Shown: positions 24,590 through 34,598, numbered from the stretch's first letter. The stretch: DNA of 64,000 nucleotides from Massilia agrisoli (GCF_020831365.1 NZ_JAJHPV010000002.1:186001-250000); one strand, 5' to 3'. Notes: generated by a model from the letters alone, not told the origin. Numbers and translations: made by a program.

Positions 24590-26271
24590 ACGACAGGCCA
24601 GCAATTGACTGGGTACAGGAACACCGCAACGCCGCCGCCCGCGAGGCGGCCCTCGCCGTCGTCCTGGCGCCGCCGCCGGACAGCCTGCAGACGGTGTCCT
24701 ATACGTCGGCCGGCAAGACCCTGGTGATCGGCAGCCCCGACCTGGCGCTCAGGTGCGCCGACCAGCTGTGCGGCGTGCTGCCAGTGACGGTGCTGCTGAC
24801 CGGCCCGGCCGCGCAGCCAGCGTCGCCTGCCTACCAGGCGCTGCACTGCAGCGAAATCGAGCTCAGCGGCTGGCTGGGCGCATTCGACGCGCGCTGGCGC
24901 GACGCTGGCCGCGGCGTGCTGCGCCGGGAGGGCCGCTTCGACCTGGTGCTCGACCTGTCGCCCGCACCACTGATCGGCTCGCACCAGAAGCCGCACGGCT
25001 ACTTTGCGCCGGGGGCCGGCGACGCGGACATCGCCGCCGCGATCGACAGCCTGGCCCAGATGATCGGCGAGTTCGACAAGCCCAAATACTTCAGGTACAA
25101 GGACAGGCTGTGCGCGCACAGCCGCAATGGCCAGGCCGGCTGCAGCGCCTGCATCGACATCTGCTCGGCCAGCGCGATTGCCAGCGCGGGCGACCTGGTC
25201 CGCGTCAACCCCTACCTGTGCGCCGGCTGCGGCGCCTGCACGACCGTGTGCCCGACCGGCGCCCTGGCCTACGCCTATCCAGGCGCGCCCTACACGGGCG
25301 ACCGCCTGCGCGCCGTGCTGGCCAGCTATGCGCGCGAGGGCGGACTCGACCCGGTCATCTTGTTCCATGGCGCGGGGCAGGGAAGCAGTGTCGTCTCGAT
25401 GCTGGACGCCAACAGCGAAGGCCAGCCATACGGCTTGCCGGCGCGCGTGATTCCGCTGGAGCTGCACCACATGGCGGCGACCGGCATCGACGTGTGGCTG
25501 AGCGCGATCGCCTACGGCGCCAGCGGCATCTCTGTGCTGGTCACCGACGAGGAAGCGCCGCAGTACGCGGACGCGCTGGAAGACCAGATGGGCATGGCGC
25601 AGGAAATTTTGTCGGCGCTCGGTTACGCCGGCGTGCATTTCCAGCTGGTGCGGGCCGCAACGCCCGCAGGGCTTGGCCAGGCGCTGGCCAACGCGCCGGC
25701 CGGCGTCGCGCCGCGCCAGGCCGCCACCTTCCACCTGGCCCAGGAAAAACGCAACGCCCTCGACATGGCCCTCGACCACTTGTTCCGGCACGCCACGCTC
25801 CAGCCGGTGCACGTGCCGTTGCCGCCGCGTTCGCCGTTCGGCGCGATCGCCGTCGACAAGGCCAGCTGCACCCTGTGCATGTCCTGCGTGGGCGCCTGCC
25901 CGTCGTCGGCCCTGATGGACAGCGATGCGGCCCCGCAATTGCGTTTCGTGGAAAAGAACTGCGTGCAGTGCGGACTGTGCGCCAACACCTGTCCGGAGGA
26001 CGCGATCGCGCTGGTGCCGCGCATGTCGTTTGCCGATACCTGGAACAAGGCGGTGGTGCTCAACGAAACAGAGCCGTTCTGCTGCATCCGCTGCAACAAG
26101 CCCTTCGGCACCTTGCTGATGATCCAGAGCATGCTGGGCAAGCTGGCGCAGCACAGCGCCTTCCAGGGCAACCTCGACCGCATCCGCATGTGCGGCGACT
26201 GCCGCGTGATCGACATGATGCAGTCAAACCTTGCCGGCGACGGAGGCAAAACCGCCGGGCGGGTGGCTTAA
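24586..26271 (+). CDS. 4Fe-4S polyferredoxin-type protein of the formate dehydrogenase operon
   Basis: A 561-residue cytoplasmic protein with two double-cluster ferredoxin modules. The first is near 185-230 (CSACIDIC, CAGCGACTTVCP). The second is near 427-475 (CTLCMSCVGACP, CVQCGLCANTCP). A further Cys set lies at the end (CCIRCNKP about 503, CGDCR about 545). The middle part (about 240-400) looks like a hydrogenase/CoB-heterodisulfide-type delta-subunit fold but was not firmly identified. It probably handles electrons during enzyme maturation or formate metabolism. It is the last gene of the operon and its stop shares TTAA with the convergent kinase stop. Confidence 0.83.
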   Translation: MNDRPAIDWVQEHRNAAAREAALAVVLAPPPDSLQTVSYTSAGKTLVIGSPDLALRCADQLCGVLPVTVLLTGPAAQPASPAYQALHCSEIELSGWLGAFDARWRDAGRGVLRREGRFDLVLDLSPAPLIGSHQKPHGYFAPGAGDADIAAAIDSLAQMIGEFDKPKYFRYKDRLCAHSRNGQAGCSACIDICSASAIASAGDLVRVNPYLCAGCGACTTVCPTGALAYAYPGAPYTGDRLRAVLASYAREGGLDPVILFHGAGQGSSVVSMLDANSEGQPYGLPARVIPLELHHMAATGIDVWLSAIAYGASGISVLVTDEEAPQYADALEDQMGMAQEILSALGYAGVHFQLVRAATPAGLGQALANAPAGVAPRQAATFHLAQEKRNALDMALDHLFRHATLQPVHVPLPPRSPFGAIAVDKASCTLCMSCVGACPSSALMDSDAAPQLRFVEKNCVQCGLCANTCPEDAIALVPRMSFADTWNKAVVLNETEPFCCIRCNKPFGTLLMIQSMLGKLAQHSAFQGNLDRIRMCGDCRVIDMMQSNLAGDGGKTAGRVA

Positions 26272-27959
26272 GCGGCGGCGCCGCCGCCAGCCTCGCCGGC
26301 GTCAAACACGGCCTTGCGCGGCAGCACAACCTTGAACACGGTGCCCGTGCCCACTTCGCTGCGCACCTCGAACTGGCCGCCGTGCTTTTTGACGATGCCG
26401 TAAGACAGCGACAAGCCCAGGCCCGTGCCCTTGCCAACCGGCTTGGTCGTGAAGAAGGGCTCGAAGATGCGGCCCAGGTTTTCCTCGCGAATGCCCTTGC
26501 CCGTGTCCTCGACTTCGACCCAGACGAAGTCGTCGTCGAAACCGGTGCGCAGGGTGATTTTGCCGCGGTCCTCGATGGCATGGGCGGCGTTGACGATCAG
26601 GTTCATGAACACCTGGTTCAGCTGCGACGGGTAGCAGTCGATGGCGGGAATGCCCGCGTACTGCTTGACGACCTCGCACTTGTACTTGAGCTCGTTCCAG
26701 ACCACGTTCAGGGTGCTGTCCAGCCCCGTTTCGAGGTTGGCCTGCTGGTGCCCGCCGCTGTCCACATGCGAGAAATCCTTCAGGTCGCGCACGATGCGCT
26801 TGACCCGTTCCAGCCCGTCGAGCGACTCGGCCAGCAGGCTGCCAACGTCTTCGCGCAGGTAGGCGGCGTCGATTTCCTGCTTGATCTTGCCGAGCTCCTG
26901 GCGCTCGGCCGGCGTCAGGCCCGGCTCGCGCTGCTCGTAGGCATCAATCAGGCGCAGCATGTCGGTGGTGTAGCGCTGCAAGGTGCCGAGGTTGGAATTG
27001 ACGAAGCCGATCGGGTTGTTGATTTCGTGGGCCACGCCGGCCGCCAGCACGCCGATCGAGGCCATCTTCTCCGACTGCAGCAGCTGGCTTTGCGCCTCGC
27101 CCAGCTTGCGGATCAGGTCGGCCTGCAGCGACTTTTCCGTCTCCAGCGTGGCATTGGCCTGCTGCAGCGCCGCGGTGCGTTCGCGCACCCGCTGTTCAAG
27201 CTGGTCGCGCGATTCGCGCAGGGCTTCGGCGGCCAGCTGGCGCTCGGTGATGTCGGTATACCCGAACACCCGGCCGATGATGCGTTCGCCCAGGTATTGC
27301 GGGCGCGAGCGGCATTCGAACACGCGGCCGTCGCGCAGCCGGAACACATCCTCGGCCTCGTTGCGGTCCACCACCTCGTGCAGGCGGGTGACGCACAATG
27401 CGCGGTCGACCACCTGGCTGCACAGGTAGTCGAGGATCGCAGCGTCGTTGCGCTCTTGCAGCAAGGCATCGGGGATCGCCCACATCTTGCTGAACAGCCG
27501 GTTCATGCTGGCGATCTTGCCGTGCCAGTCCAGCACCAGGATGCCGTTGCCGGTGGACTCCAGGGTGGCGCGCAGCTGCGACAAGGTATGGTCGAGCGCG
27601 TCCTCGACCTTGCGTTCATGGCGGCTGTCGCGCGCCTGCACCAGCAGCAGCGCGGCGCCGTCATGGTCGACCACCCGTACCTGCTTGGTGACGGTCAGTT
27701 GCGAGGCATCGGCGCACTGGTACTCGCCTTCCTGGGCATCGATGTCCAGGTACTGGCCGTTGCGCACGTCTTCCCAGTAAAACACGTCCTGCAGCGAACT
27801 TTCGATATCGGTGATCGTCATCGTCAGCAGCTGTTCCTGGCTGTAGCCCAGCGCCTGCGCGGCCGCCCGGTTGGCCAGCACGATGCGCAGGCCGGCCGGC
27901 TCGACCAGCAGCATCATGTTCGGGCTGTGGTCCAGCATCAGTTGCTGAAGATTGCTCAT
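26268..27959 (-). CDS. PAS-domain sensor histidine kinase
   Basis: A 563-residue soluble kinase. Two PAS domains occupy about 1-120 and 130-250 (MLDHSPNMMLLVEPAGL; LESTGNGILVLDWHGKIASMN). A coiled-coil follows at about 250-300. The H-box reads AAGVAHEINNPIGFVNSNL, with the phosphorylated His near 310. The ATPase has the N-box NLIVNAAHAIED, then VEDTGKGI and GTGLGLSLSYGIVKKHGG. No membrane segment or receiver is present. It starts one base inside the stop of the HD-GYP gene (TGATG), so the two are coupled. The signal is unknown. Confidence 0.92.
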   Translation of the reverse strand: MSNLQQLMLDHSPNMMLLVEPAGLRIVLANRAAAQALGYSQEQLLTMTITDIESSLQDVFYWEDVRNGQYLDIDAQEGEYQCADASQLTVTKQVRVVDHDGAALLLVQARDSRHERKVEDALDHTLSQLRATLESTGNGILVLDWHGKIASMNRLFSKMWAIPDALLQERNDAAILDYLCSQVVDRALCVTRLHEVVDRNEAEDVFRLRDGRVFECRSRPQYLGERIIGRVFGYTDITERQLAAEALRESRDQLEQRVRERTAALQQANATLETEKSLQADLIRKLGEAQSQLLQSEKMASIGVLAAGVAHEINNPIGFVNSNLGTLQRYTTDMLRLIDAYEQREPGLTPAERQELGKIKQEIDAAYLREDVGSLLAESLDGLERVKRIVRDLKDFSHVDSGGHQQANLETGLDSTLNVVWNELKYKCEVVKQYAGIPAIDCYPSQLNQVFMNLIVNAAHAIEDRGKITLRTGFDDDFVWVEVEDTGKGIREENLGRIFEPFFTTKPVGKGTGLGLSLSYGIVKKHGGQFEVRSEVGTGTVFKVVLPRKAVFDAGEAGGGAAA

Positions 27960-29236
27960 CAGGCAGGTGCTCCGGCGCCGGGGTCGAAGTAGTAGCTGAC
28001 CCGCTTGCGCGGGCTCAGGTACATATAGATTTCGCGCGGCACCTGGGCCGGGCGGATCGACTTGACGATGTTCAGGTCGGTCTCGCGGTCCATGTCGACC
28101 AGGATCGCTTCTTCACGCGGCACGCCCTGGTCGTAAATCACCAGCACCGGCTTCATCGGCCGCGTGGTGTTGACGGTGGCGACCATGCCGATCACGCCGT
28201 TCGACAGCTGCACGATGGTCCCGGGCGGATACACGCCCAGGCAGCGGATGAACACCTGCAGCAGCTTCGGGTCGAACTTGCTGCGCAGCTTGGTGAACAT
28301 CATCGACAGCGCCTCGTGCGGCGTCAGCGCCGCCGCCACGTTCAGCGGGTTGCACAGTTCGTCGTAGCAGTTGGCGATGGCGATAATGCGCGGCAGCACG
28401 CCGATGGCATCGCCCTTGAGCTTGCGCGGGTAGCCGGTGCCGTCGAAGGCTTCGTGATGGTCGCGGATGACCGAAATCACCGGCGCCGGGAAGTGCAGGC
28501 GCTCGCCGATCTCGACGCCGTACTGGGTATGCAGTTCGTAGAAGTTGCGCTCGGCCTGGGTCAGCGGGTCGCGCTTGTTAAGGATCTTGTCCGGGATGTT
28601 CTTGTGGCCGACATCGTGGAACAGTCCCGACAGCGCCATCGGCGCCGCCACTTCCGGCGGCAGCTTGATGTCGCGCGCGATGATCATCGACAGCATCGTC
28701 ACGTTCAGCGAGTGGTAGTAGACCTCCTCGCCGCCCATCTTGTCGCCCATCACGTGGATCGCCATCTCGGGCGCCACCAGGATCGAGTCGACAATCTGGC
28801 CGATCAGCGCGGTGGCCTTGCGCAGGCTTTCTTCGGGCTGGGGGAACAGGTTTTTTTCGATGTCGCGGATGGCCCGCGCGGTGTTCAGGAAGGCGTCTTC
28901 GATGCGCGCGGCGGCGGCGCGCTGGTCCTTGATGCGCTCCATCAGCGCCAGCTTGGCCTGCAAGGCCGGCGACATCGGCGCCGCCGCGGCCGGCGCGGCG
29001 GGCGCGGCCGCGGCGCCGGCCGGCTGGGCCGCCGCCGGCAGGCGCGGCGCCACGTCCGACAGCGCAGGATCGTAGCGCACCTTGGCCAGGCCGAGGCCGG
29101 CAATGGTGCGGATCTGCTCTTCATTCTTGATCTTGAAATGGCTGAAGGCGAAAGGATGCTCGAACCACTTCAGGTCAAGGTGGATGTACAGGCCGACTTC
29201 AAGCTGGTCTATGGATATTTCGAAATTATCGAGCAT
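27959..29236 (-). CDS. HD-GYP cyclic-di-GMP phosphodiesterase with DUF3391 domain
   Basis: A 425-residue cytoplasmic protein. Residues about 5-130 match DUF3391 (ISIDQLEVGLYIHLDLKWFEHPF), with an Ala/Pro linker near 75-95. The HD-GYP domain follows: HSLNVTMLSM, catalytic LFHDVGHKNIPD and HHEAFDGTGYPRKLKGD. It should break down c-di-GMP to GMP or pGpG. MLDNFEIS at 29236 was taken as the start; the frame runs on to 29308 without support. It is co-translated with the downstream PAS kinase, which suggests the kinase controls or reports on it. Confidence 0.92.
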   Translation of the reverse strand: MLDNFEISIDQLEVGLYIHLDLKWFEHPFAFSHFKIKNEEQIRTIAGLGLAKVRYDPALSDVAPRLPAAAQPAGAAAAPAAPAAAAPMSPALQAKLALMERIKDQRAAAARIEDAFLNTARAIRDIEKNLFPQPEESLRKATALIGQIVDSILVAPEMAIHVMGDKMGGEEVYYHSLNVTMLSMIIARDIKLPPEVAAPMALSGLFHDVGHKNIPDKILNKRDPLTQAERNFYELHTQYGVEIGERLHFPAPVISVIRDHHEAFDGTGYPRKLKGDAIGVLPRIIAIANCYDELCNPLNVAAALTPHEALSMMFTKLRSKFDPKLLQVFIRCLGVYPPGTIVQLSNGVIGMVATVNTTRPMKPVLVIYDQGVPREEAILVDMDRETDLNIVKSIRPAQVPREIYMYLSPRKRVSYYFDPGAGAPA

Positions 29237-29430
29237 GGGCAGCCATCCTTTTCGTGCTCTTAGGATACTCGGCTGTCGCGCGAACAGCAACAGCGGGCGC
29301 GTGCGCACCGTACCAGCATGGTTTTAAAGGTATGATTTTCATTTAGGTCACTGCCTTATTCAGGCGCGGAACCAGCAGGATTTCCCGATGTCAAACTGTC
29401 CTGTTGCCGCGCGCAGGCTGAGGGGGAACG

Positions 29431-32400
29431 ATGTCGATCACTACGCGGCCAACACGCGCCGTTGGCGGATCGCCGCAAGGGCTGTCCGGTGGCTGCGCGC
29501 GCCTCGAATGGCCTGCAGGCGTCGATCCCGGCGCCGCCCTGGCTGATGCGCGCGTCCCCTTGGTACTGGTGAGCGGGGCGGAACGCAGGCTGGCCTTCAA
29601 CGACAGCTGCATCGCGCTGGCGCACGCCCACGGCGTGCCCGTCGATGCGCTGCTGGCCGCCGTGGAGGACGCCGCGCGCGCCGGCGCCGACGCCTGCTTC
29701 AATGGCATTCCCACCGACGGACGCACCTTCACCGTCCCGGCGCGGCACGCCCGCGGGCAGGCGGCGATGTGGTTCAGCCTGGTTTGCACGCCGTTGCTCG
29801 ATGGCAACAGTGAGGTCGCGGCGGTGCTGTGCGCCGTGGCCGACCGCACCGCCCAGGTCCGCCTCGGCCAGCGCGTCGCCCAGCTCGAGGAAGCGGCGCG
29901 CGCGCGCGACACCGAATACGGCATCGTGTACTCCAACATGGAGGAAGTGGTGTACCACGCCACCGTCGAACCGGGCGAACGCTTCCGCTTCGTCTCGGTC
30001 AACAAGGCATTCTTCGACGCTACCGGCTTGTGCAAGCAGGATGTGATCGGCAAGCTGGTGCAGGAAGTCATTCCCGAACCCTCGTATTCGCTGGTGCTTG
30101 GCCACTACCGCGACGCGATGGCGCGCCGCGCCACCGTGCACTGGGAAGAAGTCACCGACTATCCGACCGGGCGCAAGGTGGGCTCGGTGTCGGTCACGCC
30201 GGTGTTCGACGCGTTCGGCAACTGTACCGACCTGATCGGCACAGTGCATGACATCACCGACCGCAAGAATGCCGAAGATGCGCTGCGCGTGGCCAACGCC
30301 AACCTCGAGCACGCCGGGGCCGAACAGGCGCGGCTGGCCAACGACCTGCGCATCAGCGAGGAGCGGCTGGCGTTTGCGCTCGACAGCACCGGCGAAGGCG
30401 TGTGGGACTGGAACATCGCCGCCGGCACGGTGTTCTATTCGGCGCGCTTTCGCGCCATCCTGGGCCTCCCGGACGATCCGCGCAACGACACCGGCTACTG
30501 GTGGGGCCGCATCCACCCGGACGATGTGGCCGACCCGGTTGCGTTCGCGCAGTACCTGCTTGGCCTGGACCGCCAGCTGTTCGTCTGCGAACACCGGCTC
30601 AGGCACGCGGACGGCCACTGGGTGTGGGTGGAGACGCGCGGCAGCATCGTCGCTCGCGACGCCGGCGGCAAGCCGCGCCGGATGGTCGGCACCATCGCCG
30701 ACATCACCGCCACCAAGCTGCTGCGCGAGGAGCTCGAAGCGAGCCACAACCTGTTCGCCAAGCTGACCCAGCAGGTTCCGGGCGCGCTGTTCGAGTTCGT
30801 CATGCAGCCCGACGGGCGCCTCGGCTGCACCTTCATCAGCGCGATGAGCGAGGAGATCTTCGAGCGCACGCCCAGGGAGATCGAGGACGACATCAATTGC
30901 CTGCACAGCCGCGTGTACCGTCCGGACCGCCCCAGGATGCGCCAGTCGCTGCGCGAGGCGGCCGACAAGATGCAGACCTGGCACATCGACTACCGGGTGA
31001 TGCTGCCGCACAAGGGCGTGTGCTGGCGCGAGCTGAGCGCCAAGCCGACCCGCAGCCAGGACGGCGCGATTGTCTGGCATGGCTTCACCACCGACATTTC
31101 GGAACGCAAGCGCCACGAGCACACGATCCGCCTGTTCAATGAAAAGCTGGAGCGGCGCGCCCATTACGACGCCCTGACCGGCCTGCCGAACCGGGTGCTG
31201 TTCCGCGACCGGCTGGAACAGGAAATGAAGCACGCCCACAGCGCCTCGCACACGATGGCGCTGCTGTTCATCGACCTCGACCGCTTCAAGGAAGTCAACG
31301 ACCTGCTGGGGCACGACGCCGGCGACATGCTGCTGACCGGCGCCGCGCGCCGCATCGAAGGCTGCCTGCGCCCGGGCGACACGGTGGCGCGGCTGGGCGG
31401 CGACGAATTCACCGTCATCCTCACCGAGATGGCGGAGCTGCCGCACGTCGAGCAAACCGCGCAGGCCATCCTCGACGTGCTGCGCCAGCCCTTCCAGCTC
31501 GGCATCGAGCAGGCCTATGTATCGGCCAGCATCGGCATCACCGTGTATCCGGGCGACGGCCAGGGGCCGGAAGAGCTGATGCGCAACGCCGACCATGCGA
31601 TGTACCGCTCCAAGGCCGCCGGGCGCAACCAGCTGACCTTCTTCGAGTCGGGGATGCAGGAAGCGGCGATGCGGCGGCTCAAGCTGACCAGCGAGTTGCG
31701 CCGCGCCCAGGCCGACGACCAGCTCGAGCTGCATTTCCAGCCCATCATCGACGTCGAAAATGGCAGCGTCTGCAAGGCCGAAGCGCTGCTGCGCTGGCGC
31801 AGGCCGGGCGGCGCGCTGGCGCTGCCGGCCGAATTCGTCGGCATCGCCGAAGAAACCGGCCTGATCCACGAAATCGGCAACTGGGTGTTCCGCGAGGCGG
31901 CGGCCTGGTCGCAACGCTGGAGCGGCATGCTGGGGCGGCCTTTCCAGGTCAGCATCAACAAGTCGCCCGTCCAGTTCCAGCCGCACGCGCGCGCGATGGA
32001 CTGGGTCAGCTACCTTGACGCATCCGGCTTGGCGCATAACAGCATCGCGGTGGAAATCACCGAAGGCCTGCTGCTGAACCTGACCGACGAGGTGTTCGAC
32101 AAGCTGCACGAGCTGCAGCGCGGCGGCATGGAAGTGTCGATCGACGACTTCGGCACCGGCTATTCATCGATGACCTACCTGAAGCGGCTCGACATCGACT
32201 ACCTGAAGATCGACCGCTCCTTCGTCAGTGAAATGATGCATGACCGCACCAGCCAGACGATTACCGAAACCATCATCGTGATGGCGCACAAGCTGGGCCT
32301 GAAAGTGATTGCCGAAGGCGTCGAGTCGGCCGAGCAGCGCGACTGGCTGGCGGCGCAGCACTGCGATTACCTGCAGGGTTTCCTGTTCGGCCAGCCGCTC

Positions 32401-32481
32401 CTGCCGGCCGAATTCGAACAGCTGCTGGCGGGCCAGCCCTTCCTGATGGCGCCCCCGCATCGGCTACAATCCCCCTCCTGA
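29431..32481 (+). CDS. multi-PAS GGDEF-EAL cyclic-di-GMP protein
   Basis: A 1016-residue soluble protein. A PAS-like region lies at about 40-145, then three PAS/PAC units (about 160-280, 305-435, 440-570). GGDEF follows with intact LGGDEF near 656, then EAL with KAEALLRW near 780 and DDFGTGYSSMTYLKR. Both catalytic sites look complete, so it could make or degrade c-di-GMP depending on PAS signals. It is transcribed divergently from the HD-GYP/kinase pair across a 194-bp gap, which suggests linked control. Confidence 0.92.
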   Translation: MSITTRPTRAVGGSPQGLSGGCARLEWPAGVDPGAALADARVPLVLVSGAERRLAFNDSCIALAHAHGVPVDALLAAVEDAARAGADACFNGIPTDGRTFTVPARHARGQAAMWFSLVCTPLLDGNSEVAAVLCAVADRTAQVRLGQRVAQLEEAARARDTEYGIVYSNMEEVVYHATVEPGERFRFVSVNKAFFDATGLCKQDVIGKLVQEVIPEPSYSLVLGHYRDAMARRATVHWEEVTDYPTGRKVGSVSVTPVFDAFGNCTDLIGTVHDITDRKNAEDALRVANANLEHAGAEQARLANDLRISEERLAFALDSTGEGVWDWNIAAGTVFYSARFRAILGLPDDPRNDTGYWWGRIHPDDVADPVAFAQYLLGLDRQLFVCEHRLRHADGHWVWVETRGSIVARDAGGKPRRMVGTIADITATKLLREELEASHNLFAKLTQQVPGALFEFVMQPDGRLGCTFISAMSEEIFERTPREIEDDINCLHSRVYRPDRPRMRQSLREAADKMQTWHIDYRVMLPHKGVCWRELSAKPTRSQDGAIVWHGFTTDISERKRHEHTIRLFNEKLERRAHYDALTGLPNRVLFRDRLEQEMKHAHSASHTMALLFIDLDRFKEVNDLLGHDAGDMLLTGAARRIEGCLRPGDTVARLGGDEFTVILTEMAELPHVEQTAQAILDVLRQPFQLGIEQAYVSASIGITVYPGDGQGPEELMRNADHAMYRSKAAGRNQLTFFESGMQEAAMRRLKLTSELRRAQADDQLELHFQPIIDVENGSVCKAEALLRWRRPGGALALPAEFVGIAEETGLIHEIGNWVFREAAAWSQRWSGMLGRPFQVSINKSPVQFQPHARAMDWVSYLDASGLAHNSIAVEITEGLLLNLTDEVFDKLHELQRGGMEVSIDDFGTGYSSMTYLKRLDIDYLKIDRSFVSEMMHDRTSQTITETIIVMAHKLGLKVIAEGVESAEQRDWLAAQHCDYLQGFLFGQPLLPAEFEQLLAGQPFLMAPPHRLQSPS

Positions 32482-32527
32482 ATCACTACACGATAAATCA
32501 TTGGCCTTTGCGCCAGGAGGGGATTGC

Positions 32528-34585
32528 ATGAAGTTACGTTTGCTGTTGTTGGGAACGGCTGTCGCGGCCGGCAGCGCCATCGCCGCGCCGCGCGGCTTTA
32601 CCGTGGAAGACCTGGTCGCGATGGAGCGGATCGGCAGCCCGGTGCTGTCGCCGGACGCCAGCCGCGCCGTGTACACGGTGCGCACGACCGAACTGGACAA
32701 AAACCGCGGCCATACCGAACTGTGGATGGTCGACCTGCGCGCCGCCAAGCCGGTACCGCAGCGCCTGACCAACCATGCCGCCAGCAGCAGCGACCCGCAA
32801 TGGGCGCCGGCCGGCGACGCCATCTATTTCCTGTCTGGCCGCTCCGGCTCGTCGCAAATCTGGCGCCTGCCGCTGGCCGGCGGCGAAGCCGCGCGCGTCA
32901 CCGACCTGCCGCTCGACGTCGACAACTTCCGGCTGGCGCCGACCGGCGACCGCCTGGCCATGAGCCTGTCCGTGTTCCGCGACTGCGCCGACCTGGCCTG
33001 CACCAAGACCCGCCTCGACCAGGCCGGCAAGCGCAAAGCGTCCGGCCGCGTATACGACCGCATGTTCGTGCGCCACTGGGATACCTGGGCGGACGGCCGC
33101 AACGCGGTGCTGTACTCGGCGCCGGTCGACAGCAGCGGGAAGGTGACCGCCTCCCCGGTCAGCCTGACCGGCGCCCTGGACGGCGACGTGCCCTCCAAGC
33201 CCTTCGGCGACCATGAGGAATACCGCTTCAGCCCGGACGGCAAGAGCATCGTGTTCTCGGTGCGCATCGCCGGCAAGGAAGAATCGTGGTCGACCAACTT
33301 CGACCTGTACAGCGTTCCCGCGGCCGGTGGCGCCGCCCCGCGCAACCTGACTGCCGAGAACCCGGCCTGGGACACCAAGGGCACGTTCTCGCCGGACGGC
33401 CGCACCCTGGCGTACCTGGCCATGGCCCGCCCGGGTTTTGAGGCGGACCGCTTCCAGGTCATGCTGATGGATGTCGCCACCGGCAAGAAACGCAAGCTGG
33501 CCGAAAGCTGGGACCGTTCCGCAGGCGAGCTGCGCTGGACTGCCGACGGCAAGACCCTGGTGGTGGATGCGCAGGACATCGGCCAGCACCGCCTGTTCGG
33601 CATCGATGTCGCCAGCGGCAAGGTGACTGCCCTGACCGGCCCCGGTTCCGTCGGCGGCTTCGACGTGCGCGGCGACACCATCGCGTACACGCTGTCGACG
33701 CTGGAGTCGGGCGCGCAGCTGTTCAAGTCCAGCCTGAAAGGCAAGCCGGTGCAGCTGACCTGGCAGAACCGCGAGGCGCTGGCCGACGTGCGCTGGGGCC
33801 AGTACGAGCAGTTCTCGTTTGCCGGCGCGAATGGCGCAACGGTGTACGGCCACGTGATGAAGCCATGGAATGCGGTGCCGGGCCAGAAATACCCGGTCGC
33901 CTTCCTGGTGCACGGCGGCCCGCAAGGCAGCTTCGGCAACGGCTGGAGCTACCGCTGGAACCCGCAGGTGTACGCGGGCGCCGGCTACGCCACCGTGTTC
34001 ATCGATTTCCACGGCTCGACCGGCTACGGCCAGGCCTTTACCGATTCGATCAGCAACGACTGGGGCGGCAAGCCGCTGGTCGACCTGCAGAAGGGCCTGG
34101 AGGCAGCCGTCAAGAAGTTCCCATGGCTGGACCGCGAGCGTAGCTGCGCGCTGGGCGCGTCGTATGGCGGCTACATGATGAACTGGATCCAGGGTAACTG
34201 GTCCGATGGCTTCCGCTGCATCGTCAACCACGACGGCGTGTTCGACAACCGCGGCATGGCGTACTCGACCGAGGAACTGTGGTTCACCGAGTGGGAAAAC
34301 GGCGGCACCTACTTTGCGGTGCCGGACAACTACGAGCGCTTCAACCCGGTGCACCACGTCGCCAAGTGGAAGACGCCGATGCTGGTGATCCAGGGCGAGA
34401 AGGATTTCCGTATCCCGACCTCGCAGGCGCTGGGCGCCTTCACCGCGCTGCAGCGCCAGGGCATCGACAGCAAGCTGCTGGTGTTCCCGGATGAGAACCA
34501 CTGGGTCCTGAAACCGGCCAACTCGCTGATGTGGCACCACACGGTGATCGGCTGGCTCGACCAGTACCTGAAGCCGAAGAAATAA
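32528..34585 (+). CDS. exported S9 family peptidase (acylaminoacyl/dipeptidyl peptidase type)
   Basis: A 685-residue enzyme with a signal peptide (MKLRLLLLGTAVAAGSAIA). An N-terminal beta-propeller of WD/PD40-like repeats (SPDGRTLAYLAM, SPDGKSIVFSV) runs to about 420. The alpha/beta-hydrolase domain has GASYGGYMMNW (nucleophile Ser), GEKDFRIP (Asp) and ENHWVLKP (His). It cleaves dipeptides or acyl-amino acids from peptides in the periplasm. CAGGAGGGG just upstream fixes the start at 32528 rather than the longer frame from 32501. Confidence 0.93.
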   Translation: MKLRLLLLGTAVAAGSAIAAPRGFTVEDLVAMERIGSPVLSPDASRAVYTVRTTELDKNRGHTELWMVDLRAAKPVPQRLTNHAASSSDPQWAPAGDAIYFLSGRSGSSQIWRLPLAGGEAARVTDLPLDVDNFRLAPTGDRLAMSLSVFRDCADLACTKTRLDQAGKRKASGRVYDRMFVRHWDTWADGRNAVLYSAPVDSSGKVTASPVSLTGALDGDVPSKPFGDHEEYRFSPDGKSIVFSVRIAGKEESWSTNFDLYSVPAAGGAAPRNLTAENPAWDTKGTFSPDGRTLAYLAMARPGFEADRFQVMLMDVATGKKRKLAESWDRSAGELRWTADGKTLVVDAQDIGQHRLFGIDVASGKVTALTGPGSVGGFDVRGDTIAYTLSTLESGAQLFKSSLKGKPVQLTWQNREALADVRWGQYEQFSFAGANGATVYGHVMKPWNAVPGQKYPVAFLVHGGPQGSFGNGWSYRWNPQVYAGAGYATVFIDFHGSTGYGQAFTDSISNDWGGKPLVDLQKGLEAAVKKFPWLDRERSCALGASYGGYMMNWIQGNWSDGFRCIVNHDGVFDNRGMAYSTEELWFTEWENGGTYFAVPDNYERFNPVHHVAKWKTPMLVIQGEKDFRIPTSQALGAFTALQRQGIDSKLLVFPDENHWVLKPANSLMWHHTVIGWLDQYLKPKK

Positions 34586-34598
34586 GATCCCCCGGCAG

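Noticed and set aside
24753-27992. Long plus-strand frame spanning the polyferredoxin and the kinase
   Set aside because: It shifts frame across the real ferredoxin gene and runs antisense to the kinase, with no recognisable domain.
29356-32109. Long frame antisense to the PAS-GGDEF-EAL gene
   Set aside because: The opposite strand encodes clear PAS, GGDEF and EAL motifs; this frame has none.
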